DNA of 64,000 nt, taken from contig OW804102.1 of the NCBI GenBank assembly GCA_942159475.1, positions 36,462,873 to 36,526,872 of the forward strand, written 5' to 3'. Made by a program: the position numbers and the translations under genes. The notes beneath the pieces were generated by a model. The model ran no database searches, was not told the origin of the DNA, and saw only the letters and a list, made by a program, of their open reading frames with translations. Numbering within the stretch: position 1 is the first letter of the stretch; each line of letters starts with the position of its first letter. Below are positions 21,380 to 32,962 of the stretch, piece after piece. The stretch is from Sthenelais limicola. Lineage: Eukaryota; Annelida; Polychaeta; Phyllodocida; Sigalionidae.

Positions 21380-22688
21380 TTTAATTCGATGCCTCCGGAA
21401 TTTACTAACACCGAGTTCCATTCACTATAATTTTATATTATGACCTTGGCAAAGAAAATGATATTGATATAGAAAATACTGAATGTTTTTAATACTATAT
21501 TTAACCAGGTGGGCAATGTGTAAAAAGCATGGCCTTGACCATCCTATTCGCGAATATCCAGGGAGCTAGCCCTGTGTTTCATCTCATACGTGGTCTAAGT
21601 TTGACTTACATTAATTGGAAATACAATGGAAATTTAATTGTTTTAGGCCCATATATATGTGAAATGAGATGAATAATATATACTTAAAACAATCTTGCTA
21701 TTTTTGTGTCCTTAATTTTTGTACACCTTTTCCTTTCCAGACTCGTACATGTATATTCTCACACTTGTCAGACTATAGGGAACGTGTTCATCATACTTCC
21801 CAGAACAAAGTTAGACTCTAGCCGCTGGCAATGACAATTTAAAATCTGCTTTTAGAAATGTAATATCACGACCGGGCTTGTATTATATTGATTTGTCACG
21901 AGGCTTAGGCGATAAAAGAATAAACCTTTATACCTTTTTAACAATTTGAGTGGAGGATGTCGAATGTCAAAAGAGACTTTTGAAGTAAGAAATCAGTCAA
22001 AGGTGGATGATTTCAATAATTTGGACTGTGATTTGAAATCAAAGGCCAGCTTGTCATATATTTGTTTGGGGTGAGTGTTTTGAAACGAGACCAGTCGACT
22101 GACATACATCAGAAATATATTGATTTTTGTCACATTCTAGACTTGTGTGTGTTTTATGGGTTTGACAGGCGGTAAATCATTCCTTATCAGATTTCAACAG
22201 AGCAATTACGGGAGAAGCGATGTAAAGTTCTTTTGTTAATATATTTTAAACGCCGTTATTAGAGTAGAGCATGTCGGTTACATCCTTCGCAACCCACACT
22301 GATTTATCGCCCAGTTTAAACCTTGCTTCCCTGAATTTATCATTTGATTTTGATTTTGTCAATATCTAAAGTCATGAAGAAGGTTGTTGCTGTAAAGTTT
22401 TATTATGTTCTCTTTTGTACAGCTCGATATTTCAATCGTTTTTCGTTTGTATCTATAATTATGATTTTTCATAGTTTTGACACCATCTGAAAAGGTTAAA
22501 ATTCAAGATTTACACACATTACAAACAGGTGTGTGCAGGTATATTATATGTACAACATGATTTTTGAGGATACAGAGCAAAAGATAAAGTCTTAATTCTG
22601 GTTAAAATTTCATCTGTATTATAACATATTCCCATATATATCCTCACATACTATAAAAATAATTCCCTGTATAATAATGTTTATTTGA
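21380..22688. other. Unique stretch
   Basis: No gene, MITE or RNA recognised apart from the 60-bp segment at 21748-21807. Confidence 0.4.
21748..21807 (-). repeat. 60-bp segment duplicated in inverted orientation at 31615-31674
   Basis: Runs from CATGTATATTCTCACACTTG to CATACTTCCCAGAACA. Its reverse complement is present without a mismatch 9.8 kb away. It has no TIR or tail of its own. Confidence 0.9.
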
Positions 22689-22931
22689 AAAATGTGAAAT
22701 TTTAAACTTGTGTCCTACAAATATTTATACATTATAAAATGTGAAATTTTAAACAATTTTGAACTTGAGTCCTACGAATGATTATACATTTTAAAATGTG
22801 AAATTGTAATCTTGTGTCCTATGAATAATCATACAGTATAAAATGTGGAATTTTAAACTTGTGTCTTACGAATAATCATACATTTTAAAATGTGAAATTT
22901 TAATCTTGTGTCTTAGGAATAATTATACATA
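22689..22931 (+). repeat. 47-bp tandem repeat
   Basis: Units start at AAAATGTG 22689, 22736, 22793, 22840 and 22887, giving periods of 47, 57, 47 and 47. Each has GAAATTTTAAACTTGTGTCC and a variant of ATAATCATACATT. The 57-bp unit carries a ~10-bp insertion. Confidence 0.85.
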
Positions 22932-23366
22932 CTTTACTTCCCTCACTCATGCATCATGCACGTCAAGGTCTTACCACGAAGGCACTCACCTGGCAATAAC
23001 ATTTCCAATGTCGGTCTACAGGTATCAATTTCGTAGATATAAATGCCAGCAATTTCTCCTGAAGGATCGGAATTATACTGATAAAAGTTACTCATTTTCG
23101 ATACATATTTCGTCCATGAGTAGGCGGAGATGAATTATTTTCAACATCGGGTTCTTCGAAATGAACGAAAATTGCGCCGAGATAGGGATCTCAAAGATAG
23201 ATTTGGTAATAAAGGGTTGGGGACGTTTTTACAAGGGATAATTTGTGTGGATTCAGTGGGGAATATTATCCCTTCAACGGGTACAATAGCTGTGATGGCA
23301 GTGATGTATATCTACTCTCGGGGGTTGTTTCATAAAAAAATATCATAGACCTAATCTTATATATAA

Positions 23367-23477
23367 AGGGCCTTATCCACTTAGCCGATTCTCATGCGAT
23401 TCTCCCAGAATTTAGTGGAACAGAATCCTCTGCGATGCAAAATCGCATGAGAATCGGCTCCGTGGACTATAGGCCCT
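23367..23477. mobile_element. Foldback MITE E, complete copy with TAA TSD
   Basis: AGGGCCTTATCCACTTAGCC to GTGGACTATAGGCCCT, with TAA on both sides (23364-23366 and 23478-23480). Confidence 0.8.
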
Positions 23478-23975
23478 TAAGAGTGATATAAGGGTTTAAG
23501 ATATCATAAACATTCATGACAAATCTTGAATTTAAGACTGTCCTTAGGAAATAGTTTACTATTTACAATAACCTTTATAAAAATGTTAATGACAGTCTGA
23601 ATCGGTTATTGAATTTATAAACTATTATATATAATTTATATATTTTAACATTCACTCAGATAGTTTAATTAACAAAGTACCATTGGTTAGGTTTCAAATA
23701 ATTTTCACCTTAGTGGTTTTACCCATTTGGGGAGATTTTTTTTAAAAAGGTGAATAGGTGAATACTGCCGCGTCTACCTACTATAAAGTACCATTGGTTG
23801 TTATGGAACTTTAATTTTAATCACACTATTTAAGAACTGATCTTATCGTATATTCTAAGGTACATCGCATGCCACATCTTATTACTTACCTCTTGTTTTT
23901 ATTAAACACCCCCTGTTTGTTGCTAGGGTGTTTGGCATGACAGTGCTTGTTTAATGTGGACTTTTGTATAAGGAA

Positions 23976-24350
23976 AGGACTTTAGTGGGTACTCCTTAAC
24001 CTGTAGGAAGGAAAACAAATTCTTAGACCCTGCCCACACACAGCCGATTTGCCCCCCGATTGCCCCCCGATTTAGGTCTCCTGGATCTCATTTCAAATCC
24101 TGGTTTATATTTTTGAAATAACATAAACCAGGATTCGAAATGAAATCCTAGGATTCATCGGAAGACCCAAATCGGAGGGCAATTGGGAGGCAAATCGGCT
24201 GTGTGTGGGCAGGGTCTAAGTGCCATTCCCAGCTGGTAGGAATAGCCTATGTACACACAATGCATTTTTATTCCTAATAGCCGAAGGAAGGGGAAACAGT
24301 GTAGGAATTCCTTAACACAATTTTCCTTACCGTAGATTTTACGGCAATCA
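23976..24350. mobile_element. Family J copy interrupted by family D
   Basis: The left part has ACTCCTTAACCTGTAGGAAGG; the right part has GCCATTCCCAGCTGGTAGGAA, CCTATGTACACACAATGC and GTAGGAATTCCTTAACACA. The J copy at 51.6-52.1 kb shows the same two parts joined at this point. Confidence 0.6.
24022..24220. mobile_element. Foldback MITE D, complete copy nested in J
   Basis: Near-perfect 199-bp hairpin from CTTAGACCCTGCCCACACAC to GTGTGTGGGCAGGGTCTAAG. Taking the element as GACCCTGCC...GGCAGGGTC leaves TA on each side, suggesting a TA target. Confidence 0.85.
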
Positions 24351-24527
24351 GTGTTTTATTTTGTCTGCAGCAGCACTACACTGCACATTACCTTGTTCGT
24401 GCAAGCCAATTTGCATTTTCATCATGATTTTGCTGAAGTCTGGGCTTGTGCAATTAGGGATCACTACATTTATAAAATATATATATGTCTGTACTTGGTT
24501 GCGGGAACAGACTACACAAATTTTTCC

Positions 24528-24690
24528 CAGTCTAGGCTCAGAGTTGAGAGAGTCCCTCCAAACGGAGGGAAAGCCTCTCGCTCAAAACCACAAAATGACA
24601 TTAAAGTCCTATCCGGACGACTTCGCCAGGGCCAGGGAAGCCATTAGCGCAGTAGGGGTCCAATCATTGACATACATTTCATCCTCCTAC
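24528..24690 (+). mobile_element. Family C, right-truncated copy
   Basis: CAGTCTAGGCTCAGAG to ATTGACATACATTTCATCC; the last ~25 bp including the right TIR are missing. Confidence 0.7.
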
Positions 24691-25151
24691 GTCAGAAAAT
24701 GTAATCCAACCAAAAAATTGTTAAAATCAGGCAAACGTTGTCTATAAGAGGAGAAATTCTTTTTGTCCCTTTTTGCCCTCCACAATAATTGTGCGGAGGC
24801 CTTATACATCCTCTGTCCAAGATTACTATCTCCTACTAATACTCTCTGAGGGGACATTATTTATTTCAGTTTTATACAGTAATTATCAATATCTCAAGTA
24901 TGATCTTGTTCCCATTTAATCACCCATATTTAATCATAATCTCTGTTGGAATCAACTCCTGAACTACCATCAAATCATACCTCAGTGAGCAGCGTGAAAG
25001 ATGGACACAGATTAGGTATGGGGACACCAAGGAAACAATGGCGACGCAGAGAAAAAGGAAAGAAAGAAAGATTAATGCATAATCATAAAGATATATATCC
25101 ATTATTATATATACGTGCACACACACTGACTATTGTATTATTCCACCTATA

Positions 25152-25380
25152 CAGTCTAGGCCCAAAGTTGAGAGAGTCCCTTCAAATGAAGGGAAAGCCT
25201 CTCGCCTAGACTGAAAAATCATCAACACTAGGTATATCTGAGTATATTTAGTATTGCCTTGATTCAAGCAGTCTGTCTGGTTATGTTGAGCTGTATTTTG
25301 AACCTGATTTCCGTCTTCAATTTGGGTTATTTGAGAGGATTGGTGAAGGCGAATTGTACATCTTCTGGCGATTTCACCCA
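25152..25380 (+). mobile_element. Chimera: left part of C joined to right part of A3
   Basis: Bases 25152 to about 25208 are C (CAGTCTAGGCCCAAAGTTGA to AAGCCTCTCGCC). Without a gap the sequence then continues as A3 (AGACTGAAAAATCATCAACA to GCGATTTCACCCA). AGACTG at the junction occurs both at the C terminus and inside A3. Confidence 0.75.
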
Positions 25381-25382
25381 CT

Positions 25383-25917
25383 GTGTGACGAAATAGAACA
25401 TTACAGAATATTGCCCCAGCTTAAATTGACCCCTGGACTCACGGGATAACATAATAATTCAGGCTAATATTAAATCAAACTTCGAAAAAGGTCTGGGGGC
25501 TAGGAAATAGCAGATAAAAAGTTGGATAGACTCACAATGAAGAGGGAAAAAGACAGAAACACAGAGCATGTACTTGAGGGGAGCCATATATAAAAGAAAA
25601 AAAATGAAATCAGACAACAACAGTTGTTACATTGTTCCTGAGATTATTATCCCAACTCATAAATAGACCCATGGCCATTTACCAACAAAGCTAGAGCCAG
25701 ATAACATCTCTCCTATGTAGTATAGAATTAATTTATGCTAATTAGGGCTTATTATGTATGCAGAGATGTGATTGTATCTGATAGGTTGCTCTCATTAGAC
25801 GGACAGGCCCGACAGCCTTCAGCTAATATGAGATAGGCACAGGCAAAGTCAGAATCTCCCTTAGCCGTGATTAGACTTGTTCATGAATACTCATAATCTG
25901 TGTTTGAGAAATGTGTA
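25383..25917. other. Unique stretch
   Basis: No gene or repeat recognised. Confidence 0.4.
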
Positions 25918-25919
25918 CA

Positions 25920-26159
25920 TGGGTGAAATCGCCAAAAAATGTACAATTCACTTTCACCAATCCTCTCAAATAATCCAAATGTAAGAGAAAAGTGAGGTTC
26001 AAAATACAGTTCAACATAAACAAACAGATTGTTTGAATGCAAGGCAATATCAAATATATTCAGATCCACCTATATTATTGATCATTTTTCAGTCTAATTT
26101 AGCAGAATTTACTAAATGTGTAGATCTGCCAATTGTACATATTCTGAAGATCTGACCCA
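25920..26159 (-). mobile_element. MITE A3, complete copy with CA TSD
   Basis: TGGGTGAAATCGCCAAAAAA to CTGACCCA, CA on both sides. The left end is the divergent GGTGAAATCGCC type, the right end the standard type. Confidence 0.88.
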
Positions 26160-26553
26160 CATGCATCTGGACCTGAAACAAGCTTTCTTAGTGTGAAATA
26201 GTGTGGTTTACACTTCTGTAAAAAATATATATTATTCACAAACAATATTTATTTATCGCTAACCTTCAGACAAAGCAACAATATTTCCTTGGAACAGCTT
26301 TTTTTTGCATTCCATACTTTGATATGTAAATTTATATTAACCATGTAATCAGGGTTGACATGACTTTAAATTTCTGTCCCTCATTGCCAAAGACAATAAA
26401 ATTCCCTTTATTTATCAATACTTATATTTGATCTAATATTGCAAATGTCACGATATGAGCAGGCTTTTAAGTCTACTCCATTTTCATATTTAGATATTGA
26501 CATAAATACTTGCAAAATCAACACCAATCAATTAACTCATCAAATTATCGATT

Positions 26554-26757
26554 CAGTCTAGGCCCAAAGATGAGAGAGTCCCTTCAAACGGAGGGAAAGC
26601 CTCTCGCCTCAATCAAACAGCAAACTGCCCTTATAATTCCATTAAGACCGCAAAATGTCATTATAATCCCATTAAAACGCCTAGACCGATTAGCGAAGAA
26701 GGCGTCCAATCACTGACATACCATTCAGATCTGATCTGAGGGTTTGGGTTTGGACTG
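26554..26757 (+). mobile_element. MITE family C, complete copy with GATT TSD
   Basis: CAGTCTAGGCCCAAAG to GTTTGGACTG, flanked by GATT at 26550-26553 and 26758-26761. Confidence 0.85.
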
Positions 26758-27008
26758 GATTGTTCTTTAAACGTCAAAATTCAGTTTTCCTAATATAAAA
26801 TGAATTCACAGTTTTCATAACTCTCCTTCGCCACTAATGGCATGGTAACTAATTAATTAGACAAAGGAGACTGTGGCAAGTCGATCATACTCAGGTATTA
26901 ACGAACTGTGACAATGATTAAGCAGGATATTTAGCGGGGCATGGTTTGAGCATTTGGCTCTGCAGGAGGTAGCGCTGTGGCAGCATTGCCAATGTCACTA
27001 GTGATACA

Positions 27009-27245
27009 TGGGTCAAATTTTCAGAACATGTACAATTCGCCTTCAACAATCCTCTCAAATAACCCACATTTAAGACAAAAATGAGCTTCAAAATGCCGTT
27101 AAACATAACAGAACTGATACTTTAAATCAATGTGATATCAAATATACTCAGATATACCTGATAATCATCATTTTTCAGCCTGATTTAGCAGAATTTCCTA
27201 AATGTGTAGAGCTGCCAATTGTACATTTTCTGAAAATCTGACCCC
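27009..27245 (-). mobile_element. MITE A2, complete copy with CA TSD
   Basis: TGGGTCAAATTTTCAG to CTGACCCC, CA on both sides. Confidence 0.85.
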
Positions 27246-27618
27246 CATGGATGTAGGAGGCGTCTAATTAAAAGACTCACACTAGTAGTCTCTATTCTCC
27301 ATGCTAATGTTTGATTAATAGCACACAGCTTGGTGTTTTCTTGCTATTTACCAGCAGAATTATTTACTTTAAAGATGCTCTCTCAGTTATCATCGGGCAA
27401 AAACTACACATTTTCTATTTTCCCTGCCCATCAGGAAGTCATTTGTGGGTTGAATTAACACATAATTTTCCCCAATGCTGTGGCCAAACATATCACGAGT
27501 AATAACAATATTATAACGTCTTGATGCAATACGCTACATGAAAAGAAAATTAAAAAATAAATAAAAGGTGTAGATCGAGGAGATGTATAGATAAACTGCA
27601 GGGGATGGCTATATTATA

Positions 27619-27850
27619 TGGATCAGGTTCACAGAAAATGTACAATCAGCAGCTCTACACATTTAGTACATTCTGCTAAATTAGGCTGAAATGTGATAAA
27701 TACTTGGTATATCTGAGTCCATTTGGTATTGTGGTGTTTTAACATATCTTTTCGGATACACGGAACTGTATTTTGAACCTTATTTTGTCTTAAATTTAGG
27801 TTATTTGAGAAGATTGGTGAAAACGAATTGTACATTTTCTGAGGACTTTG
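27619..27850 (+). mobile_element. MITE A3, degraded right end
   Basis: TGGATCAGGTTCACAG to CATTTTCTGAGGACTTTGAT. The interior is intact. Confidence 0.75.
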
Positions 27851-28065
27851 ATGGAGGGAAAACTGCTTGCCTGCGGGGTTACCTGTCATGTTATTTATAG
27901 TTGCATGCTCAGCTATTATGAGAAAATAAGCCTGTCTTAAATTAGCTTAAATGAAGTAAAAATAGCATCAACTTGCTTTAAATTATTTCAAATGGAATAA
28001 CAACTAATTCATAATGACTTTCAATCCAAAGAAACTGCCGAAAATATATATTAGGCCACACTATG

Positions 28066-28302
28066 TGGGTCAGATTTTCAGAAAATGTACAATTGTAAGT
28101 TGTCCACATTTAGTAAATTCTGCTAAATTAGGCTGCAATTTGGCCAATACTTGGTAAATTTGAGTGCATTGGGCATTGCATTGATTCTAGCAATCTGTTT
28201 GGTTGTGTTGAACTGTATTTTTAACTGTATTCTCGTCTAAAATTAGGGTTATTTGAGAAGATTGGCGCAGTTGAATTGTACATTTTCTGAAAATCTGACC
28301 CA
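28066..28302 (+). mobile_element. MITE A1, complete copy with TG TSD
   Basis: TGGGTCAGATTTTCAG to CTGACCCA, with TG on both sides (28064-28065, 28303-28304). Confidence 0.9.
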
Positions 28303-28384
28303 TGTTGAGTTCATTGAAGGGATTTCATGCGTGATTGTGTAAACCAAGATAATAATAGTTTAAGATAATTAGCTTATCTTATTT

Positions 28385-28695
28385 ATAAATATAATGACTT
28401 ACAGGACCGAATTTATCAATATTCTGCTGCTGCTGCTGCTATAGAAAAGAGGACCTGGTTTACCCATTTTAATAAAAATCCTTAAAAAAAATAGAAATAC
28501 AAGATTTGAAGCCACTGAGGGGAATGGGTGTCTGAAATATAAATGTTGACTTATGAAGCCCCATAGCAAAAAAAACGGACAAAATTCTCCAAGTTTCTGG
28601 TCAAATGACTTTTATATGGTTTGTAAAAAAGAATTGAACAAAAAGTAGAAAATCTTTAGATATTGGTCGATTTTACCCGAGAATTTAGCTTTCAC
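28385..28695 (+). mobile_element. Family I, left end missing
   Basis: ATAATGACTTACAGGACCG, ATCAATATTCTGCTGCTG, GAAGCCCCATAGCAAAAAAA, TTTCTGGTCAAATGAC and the end GAGAATTTAGCTTTCA are present. The array is reduced to one unit plus a short GCT run. Confidence 0.65.
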
Positions 28696-29323
28696 TTGTA
28701 TGAATTGACAATCGCTACATGTAAACCGACCTATTCCTGAATAAAAAACTGATTAAAAAGCACAAACTTGGCTGGCATCTACTGACAAATGACAAAACAT
28801 ATGGTATTCTATACCTCTGATATAATTCATTATATATCTCTAAAGGTCATCTAATGCTACCTATTACCTTCGTGAGATAATTTGATAATGAAAGATATCG
28901 AAGAAAAAAACCATCAACACGATCGCTGAAAGCTAATCTACAGAATACGATCTCATTTTAGGAAACCATCCACCGAAAGAGCTCCCGCTAGATTAGATCT
29001 AAATTAGTCTGAAAATAATGACCAAATAGAAAAGAAAAGTAAAACAGATTCATACAAGAATCTTCTTTATAACAGCGCAAAACATGGCGACCTACCTTTG
29101 AAGTCAGGAAACGGGAGGCGCATCGCTTTTTGTATGGTAACCAATAAATCTGATAAAAATCAATAGATGGTAATGATTCTATGCCATAAATAAGGAGATG
29201 AATGGTTATGAGGGGTCAGGGAGTAGGACAAGGTATGCTAATAATAGGTCATTATTCAATTTCTTAACCCTTTAAGTGCTGCAATTTCTTTTGAAATGAT
29301 GTACGGCTACATTCAAGAATATG

Positions 29324-29375
29324 GGTGAAATCACCAGAAAATGTACAATTCACCTTCACCAATATTCTTAGATAA
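29324..29375 (-). mobile_element. MITE A3, left-end fragment
   Basis: TGGGTGAAATCACCAGAAAA through CACCTTCACCAATATTC only. Confidence 0.6.
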
Positions 29376-29587
29376 AAACGTGAGGCACAAAATCAATCAA
29401 AGTTCATGAAATCAATCATCAATTATTATCATAGTAAACCAAGCTCTTTTATGTACATATGGGTGATCTCATCTTAGCTTTTTATGTGTCGCTAGTTGTG
29501 CTCGATTCAGAAACATAGCACCACCATACATAACTTCATGCGTCATATTTAGATATAGAATAAACAAACCACGGCTTCTACCAGCAG

Positions 29588-29659
29588 TCCTCGATAGTAT
29601 AGTGGTGAGTATCCCCGCCTGTCACGCGGGAGACCGGGGTTCAATTCCCCGTCGGGGAG
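29588..29659 (+). tRNA. tRNA-Asp (anticodon GTC)
   Basis: A 72-base intronless tRNA with all four arms. The acceptor stem pairs TCCTCGA with TCGGGGA (one G-T pair) before discriminator G (29659). The anticodon arm is CCCGC-CTGTCAC-GCGGG with GTC at 29621-29623. The T arm is CCGGGG-TTCAATT-CCCCG. The D arm has AGTGGTGAGT. Internal promoters are intact: A box TAGTATAGTGG (29595-29605) and B box GGTTCAATTCC (29638-29648). It decodes GAC/GAU for aspartate. No CCA is encoded, as expected for a eukaryotic nuclear tRNA. No stem mismatch suggests decay. Confidence 0.97.
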
Positions 29660-29667
29660 GCAAAGTA

Positions 29668-29673
29668 TTTTTT
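29668..29673 (+). terminator. RNA polymerase III terminator of tRNA-Asp
   Basis: Six consecutive T residues eight bases after the tRNA end, a standard Pol III stop. Confidence 0.85.
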
Positions 29674-29738
29674 GTCCAGTCACTAAAACTATTTTCATAA
29701 TAGACTATATAAATTATATAAGCAAATGAACCTATATA

Positions 29739-29880
29739 AGGGAAATTGTCAGAAAATGTACTAGTCACCTTCACCAATCCTCTCAAACAATTCAAATTTT
29801 AGGCATGAATAGAATATCAAAATTCAGTTTGCCAGATTACGCAATACCAAAATATATTCAGATATACCTTAGATTAAAAG
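29739..29880 (-). mobile_element. MITE A3, left part only
   Basis: TCAGAAAATGTACTAGTCACC to ATATTCAGATATACC, then similarity ends; no right TIR. Confidence 0.6.
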
Positions 29881-30167
29881 AAATACCGAGGATTGAACCT
29901 AAAACAGGAGGAACTTAACCCCAAATTGGGTTGAGGGAGGCGAGCCAACCCCATGGCCCAGCTGTTTTTTTATGAGGGTGTCAAATGATTAACAGGAACT
30001 AATGTAATGGTATTCCTTCTTCCACACATCGAGATCAGAGAGAAATCACCGTTGGTTAATTATCCTGTCATAAACTATACATCTAAACGTACAGCTTCAA
30101 GTCTGACGTTTCCGTATGGTTACCGATATATTCCATCTGATATTATACATCCAGACACAAATTAAGT

Positions 30168-30221
30168 TGATACCATATTAAATGTGTTGATAAGGGCGTA
30201 AAACAACCAATCTCACTCACT
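30168..30221 (+). mobile_element. Retroposon H, 5'-truncated copy with 12-bp TSD
   Basis: Only the last ~55 bases remain (ACCATATTAAATGTGTTGAT through GGGCGTAAAACAACC and CTCACTCA). Direct repeat CACAAATTAAGT lies at 30156-30167 and 30222-30233. A 5' truncation with an exact TSD shows incomplete target-primed reverse transcription. Confidence 0.85.
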
Positions 30222-30385
30222 CACAAATTAAGTCACCTAGGCCTACTTGATACAAAAGTAGTATGCAGATTGTGGTATGCTCAAGTTAAGGGGTGATCGG
30301 CGTCGTCCTGAGATCAACTGATTATTGGATTTTATAATAATACAAAGTGATCTAAGACAGGAAGAGGATATATCCCGACCCTTAA

Positions 30386-31002
30386 GGGTGGTCTCCACTG
30401 GCTGCGGTAAGCTCTGCGGTAAGCCTTGCGATGGTGTTGTGCTGGTCCTGTAGGTGGAGAGGAATGATGAGAGCCTGCCTATTATGTGATGTCTTTCAGG
30501 AAAATGAGTCGCAAGTCGCAAAATTGGTGTTTTTCAAAGTCGTTTACTTACAAGATCTCTTTCTTTTGTTAGAATATTTTCATTTTTGGAGTGTCTAGTC
30601 CTTTTGGTTGTATGAATACATCTACCAAATTTCAAGACTGTTTATTAATTATATCAGTGCGTTTCTTAGATCATCCCTTTGAGTATATTTAGCTATACTT
30701 TACTGGTAATTATCCTCCCAGAAATATTGCAAACTTGTTTTTCAACAAAAAAATATCCAACTAAAACGATAAAAGTACTTGATGAGATGTCCTTAATGTT
30801 TACATTCATTGGAATCAGCTTGATCTCCTCTTTTTGAATATGGTAATATCTCAAAATTCATATTTTGCGACTTATGACTCATTTTCCTAAAACGGATCAC
30901 ATATGGTTCACTGGCCATGTAGGCAGGAGCTCGCCACTTCTCACCATCACAGCACCATCGCAAGGCTTACCGCAGAGCTTACCGCAACCAGGAGACCACC
31001 CT
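30386..31002. mobile_element. Foldback MITE F, split by a G insertion (reference description)
   Basis: The left arm 30386-30484 starts GGGTGGTCTCCACTGGCTGC and reads GGTAAGCTCTGCGGTAAGCC, GATGGTGTTGTGCTGG and AGGTGGAGAGGAATGATGAG. The right arm 30902-31002 is its complement, ending CAGGAGACCACCCT. F is otherwise a ~220-bp near-perfect hairpin. The left flank is TTAA; the right (TTAT) is one base off. Without the G insertion the centre reads CCTGCCTATTATGGTTCACTGG, comparable to other F copies. Confidence 0.8.
30485..30901 (+). mobile_element. MITE G, complete copy nested in F
   Basis: TGTGATGTCTTTCAGG to CTAAAACGGATCACA, 417 bp, flanked by TA on both sides (30483-30484, 30902-30903). Confidence 0.88.
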
Positions 31003-31464
31003 TTATTTACGCAACAAGAGACAACTGGGCCTGTTGCATAACAACATCCTTACTAAAAACTGTTTCTTTCTAAGATATATTTATCTTTAAAATACAGCTT
31101 TAAAATTGGAAATTGAATGCTTGGCCTTATCCTATATAATGATTGTGCATTCAATAAAATTAAAAAAATGAAGGAAGGCAACTCATCTAAAACAATCATG
31201 GGAACGAATCAAGTTGGCTCATAACAGCGCTCATTTTCCCTCAGCCAACTCAAATTCAAATTCTTGTGTAAACATAATTATTACATTAACAAAATGTAAA
31301 TAACTTCAGTCCTCCAAATTTGGAGAGAGAACACACATCTATTTTAACACCTGGGGAGAATGGAGCTTTAAATGACGATTTGTGATGTCACTATGATTGG
31401 CAGGTAACTAGCTAGTAGGGTCAATTTTCCCAGGACAATATTGGAGTAGAAAGTCTAGGGTATA

Positions 31465-31614
31465 TGGGTCAAATTTTTAGAAAATGTACAATTAGCAGCT
31501 GTACACATTTAGTAAATTCTGCAAAGATTAGTTTGCATTTGGTCAATACTAGGTAAATTCGAGTACATTCGGTTTTGCATTGATTCTAGCAATCTGTTTG
31601 GTTGTGTTGTACTG
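31465..31614 (+). mobile_element. MITE A1, left two-thirds only
   Basis: TGGGTCAAATTTTTAG to GGTTGTGTTGTACTGTG, then the sequence switches without a gap to the 60-bp segment shared with 21.7 kb. Confidence 0.8.
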
Positions 31615-31674
31615 TGTTCTGGGAAGTATGATGAACACGTTCCCTATAGTCTGACAAGTGTGAGAATATACATG
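31615..31674 (+). repeat. 60-bp segment, exact reverse complement of 21748-21807
   Basis: Lies exactly between the broken end of one A element and the first base of the next (31675). Confidence 0.92.
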
Positions 31675-31926
31675 AGGGTCAGATTTTCAGAAAATGTACA
31701 ATTGGCAGTTGTACACATTTAGTAAATTCTGCAAGATTAGACTGCAATTTGGTCAATACAAATGAATTTAATTACAATTAAATTCGAGTATATTCGGCAT
31801 TGTATTGATTCTAGCAATCTGTTTGGTTAGGTTGAACTGTATTTTTAACTTTATTTTCGTCTGAAATTTGGGTTATTTGAGAAGAATGGCGAAGTTGAAT
31901 TGTACAATTTCTGAAAATCTGACCCA
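31675..31926 (+). mobile_element. MITE A1, full length with a small internal duplication
   Basis: AGGGTCAGATTTTCAG to CTGACCCA, 252 bp. The extra ~15 bp is a local AATTTAATTACAATTAAATT expansion. Flanks TG and TA do not match. Confidence 0.82.
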
Positions 31927-32120
31927 TATAGATCTCCAGACCTCCAGCCACTGCCAGACCAGACAGCGGGGTAGAGTGCCAAGCATATCGGCGCATCCAG
32001 GCGCCTAGCCAGACCACTTTCCTCCACTACTCCTCTCCCAGACAACCCTGAGGGACAAATCCACTTGATTTTATTATTTTGTCATTATCATTATTAATGT
32101 CTTAAAATCTTAATCTAAAG

Positions 32121-32195
32121 ATTTCCTGATGAAGGATTGAAACTAGATCTGAAACATTGGAATCAAGATCGGAATTCTATACTAAATAAAATGAC
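32121..32195 (+). mobile_element. Retroelement 3' region with CTGATGA...GAAAC motif
   Basis: CTGATGA (32126-32132), GAAAC (32151-32155), ATC (32162-32164), then TAAATAAAATG near 32184. Arrangement and order resemble the copies at 33.3 and 38.06 kb, though the sequence between differs. Confidence 0.35.
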
Positions 32196-32420
32196 AAATA
32201 CAAAAAAAACTGCCGGGATATCATCTACGTTATCTCATGAATTCAATAACCTATTTAGACTGCAATTAACCAATTCATAAAAGCCATCGCAAATAGTAAG
32301 TTACTTCTTGAGGACAGTGTTAAATTTAAGATTTCTCATAAATACCTACAATATCTTAAACCCACATACAATATATATACCCTCTGAAACACCCCTTGCT
32401 TTTTAAAAATTCAATATAAA

Positions 32421-32528
32421 GGGCCTAGTCAACCAAGTCGATTACCATGCAATTTTGCGTCGCAGAAGACTCTTTTGGATTAAATTCTGTGATAATCGCA
32501 TGAGAATCTGCTTAGTGGACTAGGCCCT
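32421..32528. mobile_element. Foldback MITE E, complete copy
   Basis: AGGGCCTAGTCAACCAAGTC to TTAGTGGACTAGGCCCT. Flanks TAA and GTA do not match exactly. Confidence 0.75.
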
Positions 32529-32726
32529 GTAGGCAATATATCATTTACATGATACCAAATACACATAGTCATAGAATGATTAGCCTAACCCACACAGGCC
32601 TATATTACAGCTTTTTTAATCTCCCCGGGATAACAATATGGGTTCAATGAACGACCGTGAGGTGATCTGCTGCAATAGCTTCTCATCAAGGTTTCATGGT
32701 CGAAAGTATGTTATTTCATAGCGTTG

Positions 32727-32962
32727 TGGGTCAGATTTTCAGAAAATGTACAATTGGCAGATCTATACATTTAGTAAATTCTGCTAAATTAGGCTGCAAT
32801 TTGATCAATACTAGGTACATTCAAGTATATTTGGCATTGCATTGATTCTAGCAATCTGTTTGGTAAGGTTGAACTGTATTTTGAACTTTTTTTTGTCTGA
32901 AATTTGGGTTATTTGATAGGATTGGTGAAGTTGAATTGTACATTTTCTGAAAATCTGACCTA
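32727..32962 (+). mobile_element. MITE A1, complete copy
   Basis: TGGGTCAGATTTTCAG to CTGACCTA. Flanks TG and TA differ. Confidence 0.87.

Noticed and set aside
22689..22931. CRISPR-like spacing of a short repeat
   Set aside because: The whole 47-bp unit is repeated, so there are no unrelated spacers.
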